This document shows, one piece after another, positions 54,987-64,000 of a stretch of 64,000 nucleotides of DNA. The stretch spans positions 118,539,131 through 118,603,130 of the forward strand of contig CM019825.1 in assembly GCA_009763385.1 (NCBI GenBank). The letters are read 5' to 3'. Position 1 is the stretch's first letter; each line of letters opens with the position of its first letter. Below the pieces are notes generated by a model. It made no database searches. It was not told the origin of the DNA and was given only the letters and a program-made list of their open reading frames with translations. The stretch comes from Coix lacryma-jobi var. lacryma-jobi. Taxonomy: Eukaryota > Streptophyta > Magnoliopsida > Poales > Poaceae. A program made the translations under genes and the position numbers.

Positions 54987-55759
54987 TGTTGATGGTCCTC
55001 AAACACCTGTTTTACCATCAACAATTTACCCTAAAGTCCACCAAAAAGGTATGAAATGTAGTCAAATAGGTTTCAAACTAACCAAATTCCACATGTCCAT
55101 AGATTTTTATTTGAATGCAGGATTTGGACCAAATTTGAAGAATGAACCCACCAGGAGACGAGCCCACTCACCAGGACCCATTTGGGCCCTAGTGGGGTGG
55201 CGCCCGCCACCCCTAGGTGGCGCCCGCCACAAGGGTGAAGCCCACATTCCCCCCTGCCACGTCACTGATCCGTGTGACCACCCCAAGGCCAAATCTTGGC
55301 CCTTGGTCACTAGGTCAGTGGCATCGGACGGCTCAGGAGGGAGTGGCGTGGATCAAGACTGAATGGCGGTTACTCAGACATGCAACCGACCTAACCACCG
55401 CCTCTCTGGAGCTCCTGGATGCCGTTGAAGCAAAGGCGGTGCATCCAACGGTGATGGGGGTGGCGGCGGCCACCTAGGGCTGGCGCCCGCCACTAGGGTT
55501 CGCCCTAGGTCGGTTGGCTGCCCCCTATAAATACCCCCCTCACTCCACAAGGCTATAAATACCCCCCTGAGGCATCACTTCAAAACACACAAGCAAGAGA
55601 AGCCAGGAAGGAAAGAAAGCAAGGCTAGATCCAGAGAGCTAATAGCTTAGGGTTTAGCCAAGCTTAGGCAAGTAGGTAGCTAGTAGAGCAAGGCATCTTT
55701 GCCCTCGCAGAAGCGCTGCTCAAGGCTTAGCTCAAGAGTAGAGGCGTGCGAGTGATCGG
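54987..55759 (+). mobile_element. Unclassified LTR-like sequence inserted in the Gag gene
   Basis: It begins TGTTGATGGTCCTCAAACACC where the Gag frame is broken. It has GGTGGCGCCCGCCACC palindromes (55197-55231, 55484-55493), two TATA boxes in tandem (55525-55533 and 55553-55561), then a leader-like sequence. It looks like a gypsy LTR and leader cut off by the next LTR at 55760. The family is not identified. Confidence 0.55.
55525..55561 (+). promoter_or_regulatory. Tandem TATA boxes
   Basis: CTATAAATACCCCCCT occurs twice, 28 bases apart, from a short local duplication. Two start sites are possible. Confidence 0.5.
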
Positions 55760-57724
55760 TGCGGATACATGGGTGTATGCCGAGTCTCTGAGTGATGAGT
55801 GATTGTCAACTGGGATGATGCGCATGTTCTTTGGCTTGTGTTGTGCAGGTGTCGAGCACGGATACAGTGATCAAAGGCAAGGTGAAGGTCAAGTAGAGAC
55901 GTGCCGTGCCGATGGACCGAGAGTGGCGAAGGGCGGACGTGAGGCTTGGACTGAGGGACCGGTGGCCCGAGGATCAGCTGTGGTGGCTGGCAGCCTGGGA
56001 CAACGACGAGCGAAGACTTGCGGTCATGTGTTGCCTGAGTCGTGGACTTGGGGACACGTGTCGGTGGACGGGGTGCACAGGTGGTGCATCCCATCTACGA
56101 CGTCGGTTTGGTGGTAAAGCCAGAGAAAAACCATCGGGTGGACGGTTTCCAGGTTTGGGCCTCAAAACCTGGGTGCTGAGGGTTTCCGAGTTTGGCCACA
56201 AAACTCGGGCTGAGGACGGTTTCCAGGTTTGGGCCTCAAAACCTGGGCGTTGCGGGTTTGCTGAGTTTGGGCCTCAAAACTCAGATGCTGGTGGGCTGGT
56301 TTCCCGGTTTGGGCCTCAAAATCGGGGGTTGGCTGTGAAGGCTAGTTTCCCGGTTTGGGCCTCAAAACCGGGGGTGCGACGTCCAGGAAAGGGACGCGGA
56401 GCGGTGGCGGCACATGGCGGCAATCGGGAGGTTGCGTCGAGGCAACGCTACGAGTTGTGCGGGCGTGGCCGTCGGATCTACCTACCACCGAGTTGGTCCA
56501 GAATAACTTTAGGGTTTAGCTGCTTCGCTCTGTAAGTAGAGAGGGGTAGAATAGGAATAGAATAGGAAGTAGGAATAGGTTAAGTAGGGGGAGACACCCT
56601 CCTCCCCAACTATCTCAGTCATTTGCTCTTTTGCTTCTAGGGTTTCCTGTTCTCCCACATCCCTGCTGTAGCGAACCTGAGATCCACAGAGAAGAGACCA
56701 ATACCTCTGTGTTCATGAGATTTTGAGGAAGTGAGGCTGTAACCTCACTGTTGTAGTGTGTGGTAGCCACACGGTTGCAATTCGTGGTTGTGATTCGCCT
56801 TTTGTTCGTGTTCTTCGCGGAATCCTTTTTCTCCATGTTTTTCCCGTCGCTTGATCTCTTTGTTCGGTTCATCTTTTACAAATCCATTTGAACCAAGTTG
56901 TTCTAGATCGTGAGGCACTTCTTTCCACCGAAGGAATTCACTTCTAACCTCACGGTCTAAGAGATCGATCGATTTTAGTTTCGGATCAAGTTTTTCTCCT
57001 TTCCCCCGAATTTCTTCGATTCATCGATTTGGAGTTAGGTTCGAGCCATGATCTCTTAGAGATAGCTCACTATCTTCCTTGTGACTCCTCTCTCCAAGTT
57101 TGATCCCTAGAGGATTTGTTTTGGGAGAGATCGAGTCGAATCGGTGGATGAACGTACCAGTCTCAGGGTGACCGGACGCTGGCATCAACACGACCGGACG
57201 CTGACCCCGTGCGTCCGGTGGTTGAATGTCACGCGCAGATTTCGCGTAGCTGACCGGACGCTCATCTGCTCAAGCGACCGGACTCATGTGTGCTACTGTT
57301 CACTGGCCTTGTTTGTTCTGACCGGACGCACAGCAGGCGACCGGACGCTCTGCTTCCCAGAGTCCGGTCCAATACAGAGAGGTTCCAGAACCGATTTCCT
57401 GTGACCGGACGCGTCCGGTGCCTACTGACCGGACACACCAGTGAGTCCGGTTGTAGCTATTTCGCGCTGTTTTGTTCGCAGTTTGTTCGCTCGTTGTCGG
57501 ATTTGGTTTCCGTCTTTTGCGTTGGCTTTCTAGAGTTGTGTAGTGTCCCGCTGTGCTTCACGGAAGCATCCACCCTACATCTAGGGTCGTGGACACTTGC
57601 AAGCTCTGAGGTTTGCTTTTGGGGTGATTCTCGGGACAGTGGGTACTAGTTTCCGAAAGGAAAATTTGAAGCTCCCATTCACCCCCCCCCTCTGGTCGCT
57701 TTCTGGTTGCTTCTCGATCCTTCA
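55760..57724 (+). mobile_element. 5' LTR of a nearly complete Sirevirus (1965 bp)
   Basis: It ends TCGATCCTTCA two bases before a perfect primer binding site. The start TGCGGATACATGG was chosen by comparison with the related LTR at 6992. It contains repeated GTTTGGGCCTCAAAACC palindromes (56150-56375) and CCGGACGC/GCGTCCGG motifs (57165-57450). Upstream ends are uncertain because the 3' LTR is outside the window. Confidence 0.82.
56150..56375 (+). repeat. Repeated GTTTGGGCCTCAAAACC palindromes
   Basis: Five or six copies of a hairpin-forming AGGTTTGGGCCTCAAAACCTG-like unit lie at 30-60 base intervals. Fewer copies occur in the related LTR at 7540-7625. Confidence 0.75.
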
Positions 57725-57726
57725 AT

Positions 57727-57738
57727 TGGTATCAGAGC
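57727..57738 (+). other. Primer binding site (initiator Met tRNA)
   Basis: TGGTATCAGAGC, a perfect plant initiator Met tRNA site, two bases after the LTR. Confidence 0.95.
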
Positions 57739-57787
57739 GGGTTAAGGATCTTCCACCTTAGCCGGTTCCAGATCCACAGAAGGCGAC

Positions 57788-60599
57788 ATGGATCGCGGCG
57801 TGGGCAAACCGCCGTTTTTCGATGGGACGAACTATGCATATTGGAAGATACGCATGTCGGCCTATCTGCAGAGTTTGGGCGCTTCCATTTGGGATATTTG
57901 CAACTCTGCCGATTATGTTGTCTTGGCTGCTCGTGTGACTCAGCATCAGATCGATGAGCACGATGCCAATAGCCGAGCACGTAATGCTCTTTTCTCATGC
58001 TTGAGCATGAGTGAGTTTGATCGTGTTTCTCACCTCGCTACGGCTCGGGAGATTTGGGCTACGCTCATGTGCTTTCATGAGGGAACCTCTCAAGTCAAAA
58101 CCCGTCCCTACGAGTTGTTCAAGCGAGAGTATGAGAACTTTCGACATATGCCTGGCGAGAGCATAGAAAGTTTATTCGCTCGCTTTCAGGTGATTGTCAA
58201 CAGGATGAGGGCTAACAAGGAGCTGTTGCCTTTCGACGATCATGAGAGGGCTTTGAAGCTTTTGCATACTCTTGATCGGTCGGTGTGGGATTCCAAAGTT
58301 CAGGCGATCATCGAATCACCTAAGGCCTTGTTTGGATGTGCATGTATCTACCTCAAACCACATGGATTAGAGTGGAACTTAGTTCAAATACACTCCAACA
58401 CATGTGGATAAAGCTAAATACATGTACATCCAAACAAGCCCTAACTATGAGACCCTCACGTGCGACGAGCTCTTCAGTAAGCTCAAGTCCAGTGAGATTG
58501 ATGCCATGGCGAGGGCTTCTTATGAGAATCCTTCAGGCCCGACTATGACTTTGGTTTCTGGCTCTTCTGCTAACCCCTCTGGAGGCTTTGCTTTGCATTC
58601 TCTTCTTTCTGTCACAGAGGAGCAGTTGGAGTCTCTGGGAGACGACGAGTTGGCTTTGCTTGCCAACCGGTTCTCGCGGTTTCACAACAACCGCATGAAC
58701 CGTCGTCGCGGAGGAGGACGCTCGGGATGCTACGAGTGCGGCGACCCCGACCACTTCATCATCAACTGTCCCAAGAAGAACAAGCATTCTGGGAAGGGCG
58801 ATCATGAGCACAAGTAAGACTCCGACAAGCGCAAGGAGAAGTACGTCCCCGCGAGGCACAAGCGGAAGGGCGGCTTCAACAAGGAGTACATCAAGACCAA
58901 GTACTTGGAGAAGGCCCAAGCTGAGCAGCGTGCGTTCTTCGCCACGCTCAGCGACTTCGACGACTCGGACGACGACTCCGCTTCTTCAAGCGACGACGAG
59001 TCCGAGAAGAAGAAGAGGATCGAGGACAAGCTCAACGGCCTCTGCTTCTTCGCCGACGATGACGGCTTCTGCACCATGGCTCTTGGTGATGAGGTCGAAG
59101 GCGACACTCCTCGGAACAACGACGACGACGACGACACCTCTCAGGTATCTCTGACCCACGACGAGCTTTCCGCTGAGGTCGAGAAACTTATTGCCGCGCT
59201 TCTTAGTCAAGATAAGCTGCTTAGGCGTGCCGCTAGATCGCGCAAGGAGTTTAGGCAGAAGTGGGAGGATACGATGAAGGAACTTGATTCTGTCAAGTCC
59301 ACCGTGGTTGTTACCAATGAGGAGGAGTGTGAGATGTGCACCACACACATGACTGACCTTCTCACCTTGAGGAGCAAGTATGCTGTGTTGGTAGGAGAGG
59401 TGGATGAGCTCCGGGCTAGACCCATGCTGTTGGGTGCGTGCAAGACTTGTCCTGTCTTGCAATCTGAGTTGGCAGAGAAGAATGCCAAGATTGTGTCTCT
59501 TGAAGAGGCCAACTCAGGTAGCACATGTGTGGCTAGGTGTGTTCTTTGTGAGGGCCTGGAGATGGAGATAGCCAATGTGAAGCATGACGAGATGCAAACC
59601 GAGGAAGAAAACACATACCTTTGGACCATCTTGTCATGGGTGTCTTGTGGTGAGCCGCAGCTCGGGATGATGATCTCCCAATTCAAGCGAGCTGCTGGAG
59701 GTCCTGGTGTAGGATTTGCTCCGGGTGTTGATCTTTCTGCTTTTGGGAAGATTGGAGAGTCGAGTGGTCTTAACCCTTGTGAGAAGCCCAACTCCACCAC
59801 TACTCCCAAACTTACCAAGCTTCCACCCAAAGAGCCTCTCAAACCTAACACCAAGGATGGAGTGTTTGAGGAACCTCCGAGAGCTCCACCCAAAAACCAA
59901 GTGTGGCATCCCAAACCCAACCACCTCAAGAACAAACTGGACACCATGCCACCCATCCAGGAGGAGCTTATGTCACAGAAGGGCAAAGTGATCCACACCC
60001 ACTACCGTGAGTACCAACAACCCCCTTTGAGAGCGGTGATGTACCATTGTGAGCATTGTAGGCGAGATGGACACTTGAGTGAGTTCTGCTTTCGGCGCAA
60101 GAGAGAGGCGCGCCGTGCAAAGGAGATGAACAACCCGAACATGTATCATCCTTTCCATGATGTACATGTGCCGAATGTTCAGAGGAGAGCTCCGAGGAGA
60201 GCTGCTAGGCCCAGAGGTCCAGAACCTCAAGTTCCTAGGCCTAGACAGAGGAGAGCTCCGAGGGGAGATGCTAGGCCTAGAGGTGCAGTGCCTCAAGTTC
60301 CTAGGCCTAGGCCTCGTAGAGAGCGTGCCCGGCGGGAGCCTGCTGTTGTAGGCTATGGACCCCGTGGCGGTGGCTTTGTAGTTGAGCATTTTCCCCCACC
60401 GCGTGTTGAGTATCGCGATGGACGCTCCTCCCTTAGCGAACCACGTTCTTCTAAACGTGGTGATCGCTTCCTTCGTAGGTGTGCTAGGAATGGTTTTTTC
60501 GCTAACCATTCTTTTGAGCAGCCGGCCCAACACTGGTATTCCCCTTCCTTCACTAACCCCAGCGTTGGCCCGTATGCTCATCCTATGTCTTTTTATTGA
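57788..60599 (+). pseudogene. Sirevirus Gag, broken by a MITE and one stop codon
   Basis: It starts MDRGVGKPPFFDGTNYAYW and carries a full copia capsid (UBN2-type) domain: REIWATLMCFHEG, YELFKREYENFRHMPGESI, LLPFDDHERALKLLHTLDRS. A 118-bp MITE (58324-58441) interrupts it after IIESP; the same frame resumes at NYETLTCDEL. A zinc knuckle CYECGDPDHFIINC follows, then an in-frame TAA (58815-58817) in a Lys-rich stretch. An acidic/coiled-coil region, a second knuckle CEHCRRDGHLSEFC, and a tail with two Arg/Pro repeats (RRAPRRAARPRGPEPQVPRP-like) end at 60599. Gag packages element RNA. Only these two breaks disable it, so this is a recent casualty. Without the MITE it would be about 890 residues, large as in other Sireviruses. 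Confidence 0.9.
58321..58444. mobile_element. Tourist-type MITE (118 bp) with TAA target duplication
   Basis: GGCCTTGTTTGGATGTGCATG at the left pairs with CATGTACATCCAAACAAGCCC at the right. TAA flanks both sides (58321-58323, 58442-58444). The three-base TAA duplication and GGCCTTGTTTGG ends are typical of Tourist (PIF/Harbinger). Removing the MITE and one TAA restores the Gag frame, which confirms the boundaries. Confidence 0.95.
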
Positions 60600-60602
60600 T
60601 GT

Positions 60603-63600
60603 AGGTAAAACGATTGGAGAACGTTTGGTTGGTGGATTCCGGGTGTTCGAGGCACATGACTGGAAACGCCAAGTGGTTCTCCAGTCTTAGTCCGGTCGCC
60701 AGAAAGGAGTATATTACCTTCGGCGACAACAACAAAGGTAAGGTGCTGTCTCGTGGGTCTGTGCGAATTAATGAGCACTTTGTGTTGCGCGATGTTGCTC
60801 TTGTTTCTAACTTGCATTTTAACCTTCTTTCTGTTTCACAACTTTTCAACGACGACTATGAGATTCGTTTTAAACCGAATCTCAGTCGTATTTTGGACCC
60901 TCAGGGCAATCTTGTTTGTGTGATTTCGCCCTTTGGGAAAGTCTTTCGTGCGGATTTCTCGGAGTCTTTTGGCATTTCTCGTTGTCTTGTGGCTGGACCT
61001 TCCTCTTCTGATCTTTGGAAGTGGCATAGGAGACTTGGACATTTGAGCTTCGACTTGCTTGCAAGGCTTAGTTCACTTGGCCTAATCCGAGGATTGCCCA
61101 AGTTATCTATGGAGAAGGATCTTGTTTGCCACTCTTGTAGACACGGGAAGATGGTTGCCGCTCCCCACCATCCAGTGACTGAGGTCATGACCAAGCACCC
61201 TGGAGAGCTTTTGCACATGGACCTTGTTGGTCCGGCTCGGGTGAGCTCGGTTGGGGGGAAGTGGTATGTGCTTATTGTTGTTGATGACTTTTCGAGATAT
61301 TCGTGGGTCTTCTTTTTAGCTGAGAAGACCGAGACTTTCTCCTTCGCTCGCAATTTTATTTTGCGTCTTCAGAACGAGTTCTCTTTGAACTCGATGCGAG
61401 CTATTAGGAGTGATAATGGTTCCGAATTCAAGAATTCAGATTTTGAGAAGTTTTGTAACTCTTTGGGTTTAGAGCATCAGTTTTATTCTCCCTACACACC
61501 GCCACAGAATGGTGTTGTAGAGAGGAAGAATCGGACCCTTGTAGAGATGGCCAGGACGATGCTCGATGAGCATAGGACTCCTAGGCGATATTGGGCCAAA
61601 GCTATGAGCACTGCATGCTACATTTCCAATCGCATTTTTCTCCGAGCTTTCTTGAAAAAGACTTCTTATGAGTTGCATTTTGGAAAACTGCCCAAGGTGA
61701 GTTATTTTCGAGTTTTTGGTTGCCACTGTTTTATACTCAAAAAGGGCAACTTGGACAAGTTTGAGTCTCGTTCTTCTGACGGTGTGTTTTTGGGTTATGG
61801 CACTCACACTCGAGCTTATCGCGTACTTAACCTTGACACTAACCGAGTCATGGAGACATCCGATGTCACCTTTGACGAGACCATGGTTTGTCCTTCTTCT
61901 CGTTTTGAGCGTGCAGGTGATCACGAGGTTGGCGAGCCTCTTTTCGATGATGAAGAAGAAGGTGCTGAAGGGATAGATGACCCAGCACCTCCTCCACCTG
62001 CTGTGCCGCCAAGAGTGGCTTCTACGACGACTCACGGCCCTGACACCTCTTCTTCCTGGGGGCCGTGGGACGCGCCACCTCGAGCGGTACCCTTTGTACC
62101 CGAGGATGCACCAGCTGCTGTTGAGGGGGAGGCCACTTCGGCAAGGGAGGCGCCACGACACATTCAGTGCCAGCACCCGCCTCAACAGATGATCGGCAGC
62201 ATCGACGAACGCGTCACCCGGTAAAGGCAAATCTCTCACTTTGCTCATTCTGCTTTTGTTGCTGATTTTGAACCCCGGGATGTTGGACACGCTTTGACGG
62301 ATCCGGATTGGGTCAATGCCATGCATGAGGAGCTTGCGAACTTTGAGAGAAATCGGGTTTGGGTTCTAGTGTCTCCACCTTCTGAGTGTCACCCAATTGG
62401 GACAAAATGGGTTTTCAAAAATAAACAGGGAGAAGATGGCCATGTTGTGAGAAACAAGGCCAGACTCGTAGCCCAGGGATATAGTCAGAAGGAGGGGATA
62501 GACTATGAGGAGACGTTTGCTCCTGTAGCTCGTTTGGAGGCAATTAGGATACTCTTGGCTTTTGCTGCATCCAAAGGTTTCAAACTTTTTCAAATGGATG
62601 TCAAGAGTGCCTTCTTAAACGGCTACATAGAAGAGGAGGTGTATGTTAGACAACCCCCCGGTTTCAAAAATCCCAAGTTTCCAAACCATGTCTTTAAACT
62701 TCACAAAGCTTTGTATGGTTTGAAACAAGCCCCTAGAGCCTGGTATGATAGGTTGAAAACCTTTTTGCTTGCTAAGGGTTTTAAAATGGGATGTGTAGAT
62801 AAAACGCTCTTTCTCCTCAAGCAAGGCACTGATACTCTCTTGGTCCAAATTTACGTGGATGATATCATTTTCGGTGGTTCTTCTCATGCTTTGGTTGCCA
62901 AGTTTGTAGATACTATGAGCAGGGAGTTCGAGATGAGCATGATGGGCGAGTTGACGTTTTTCCTCGGGTTGCAAATCAAGCAATCTCGGGAAGGGACGTT
63001 CGTGCACCAGGGCAAGTACACCCGGGACATTTTGAAGAAATTCGACATGGGTGAGGCCAAGCCTCTTCCGACACCCATGGCGACCACGACGGCCCTGGAT
63101 GCGGACAAGGAGGGAGAAGCAGTGGATCAGAAGGAGTATCGAAGTATGATTGGATCGCTGCTCTACCTGACGGTGACACGCCCGGACATCCAGTTCGCGG
63201 TGTGTCTGTGCGCGTGATTTCAGTCATCGCCGCGCACTTGTCACCGTCAGGCGGTCAAGCGCATAATGAGGTACTTATCCTTCACTCCAGAATTTGGGAT
63301 TTGGTATTCTGCTTTCTCCACCCTCTCGCTTTGCGGTTATTCTGATGCCGATTTTGCTGGTTGCCGTATTGACCGCAAGTCCACTTCTGGGACTTGCCAG
63401 TTTATTGGTTCTTCTCTTGTTTCGTGGTCTTCTCGCAAGCAGTCTAGTGTCGCACAGTCTACCACAGAGGCTGAGTATGTTGCTGCGGCTAGCTGCTGTT
63501 CCCAGTTACTCTGGATGATGGCCACTTTGCGTGATTTTGGTCTGAGCTTTTCTCGTGTTCCTTTGCTTTGTGACAGCACGAGTGCGATTAGCGTTGCTAA

Positions 63601-63796
63601 GAACCCCGTGCTGCACTCGAAGACCAAACACATTGATGTGCGCTTTCATTTTCTGCGAGACCACTATGAGAAGGGTGATATCGACCTTCGCCATGTCGAT
63701 ACTCATCATCAGTTGGCTGATATCTTCACCAAGCCTTTGGACCAATCAACTTTTAATCGGTTGAGAGGTGAGCTTGGTGTGTGTTTCCCCTTTTAG
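60603..63796 (+). pseudogene. Sirevirus Pol: protease, integrase, reverse transcriptase, RNase H, with two stop codons
   Basis: It lies in a different frame from Gag and begins just after the Gag stop. Numbering from base 60614: protease site D8-S9-G10; integrase zinc ligands H138, H143, C172, C175; integrase triad D203, D267 (RSDNGSEF), E303 (NGVVERKNRT). A Pro-rich linker follows. In-frame TAA at 62222-62224 and TGA at 63215-63217 break it. Reverse transcriptase (62294-63214) has MDVKSAFLNG and the YVDD site; RNase H (63218-63796) has SDADFAG, STTEAEYVA and the KHIDVRFHFLRD end. The frame is the same throughout, so only these two point changes disable it. The TGA lies where relatives have arginine (CARF), so CGA to TGA by cytosine deamination is likely. 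No envelope gene follows. All active-site residues survive. Confidence 0.93.
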
Positions 63797-64000
63797 ATGG
63801 GGGAAACATTTTTGACTCTTGTATGATACACTGACTTTGTGTTTTTCAGTTGTTTTTGCTTCCTTTTGGTTTCTTCATGCATCTTTGCATTTTAGCATAC
63901 GCTTTTACATTCTGAGCTTCATGAATATAGTCTGAAGAATGTAACTATGCTCTGTGTAGTCTTTGCTCCGACGCTTTATGTAGATGCTGTAGCTTATGCT
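63797..64000 (+). mobile_element. 3' untranslated region of the right-hand Sirevirus
   Basis: T-rich noncoding sequence after the Pol stop. No polypurine tract or LTR is reached within the window. Confidence 0.6.

Overview
The window reads as intergenic DNA from a large, repeat-rich grass genome, probably a panicoid grass. That guess rests on the Sirevirus and Tekay families, the Pack-MULE, and Tourist and Stowaway MITEs, all typical of grasses. I found no bacterial, organellar, rRNA or tRNA genes. Nearly all of the 64 kb is transposable elements nested in one another. The only intact-looking cellular gene is an intronless BAHD acyltransferase at 47924-49342 (- strand).

Layout. 2-5731 is the 3' end of a Tekay-like Ty3/gypsy element: RNase H end, integrase, chromodomain, then a 4-kb LTR. 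It is inserted inside a CACTA transposon (5732-6913), which itself sits at the 3' end of a copia element. That copia LTR (6992-10470) carries a 1.67-kb Pack-MULE (8664-10334) with a 9-bp target-site duplication (TSD) and a captured DUF868 gene. A fragment of an opposite-strand LTR follows (10471-10887). Next comes a 2.1-kb solo copia LTR (11061-12036 plus 30165-31301). It is split by an 18.1-kb, gag-only Sirevirus-like element on the - strand (12037-30159; 5-bp TSD GCAGC). That element is split in turn by a gypsy element with no reverse transcriptase or integrase (17140-25347), which has two separate protease-like domains.

31302-32889 is undefined repeat DNA. A decayed Sirevirus (LTR 32890-34734, gag and start of pol to about 37615) is cut off by an Athila-like LTR on the - strand (37687-39449) that has both a primer binding site and a polypurine tract beside it. 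A Tekay-like LTR on the - strand (about 40790-43258) lies 19 bp past the splice donor of a lone AT-hook (AHL) PPC-domain exon (43278-43412).

43259-50700 is the gene-like island: the AHL exon, several MITEs, two exons of diaminopimelate decarboxylase, a GC-rich promoter-like block, and the BAHD gene. From 51051 transposons resume: a third gag-only Sirevirus (- strand), a gypsy LTR-like piece inserted into its gag, and a nearly complete Sirevirus (LTR 55760-57724, gag, pol to 63796) that runs off the window. Its coding region is interrupted by a 118-bp Tourist MITE and three in-frame stops.

Functionally there is no operon-like cooperation. The layout records successive insertions. Elements lacking pol recur (three cases, all on the - strand) and would need enzymes from full-length relatives such as those at the two window edges. 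Lineage names come from recognised motifs, not from database searches.
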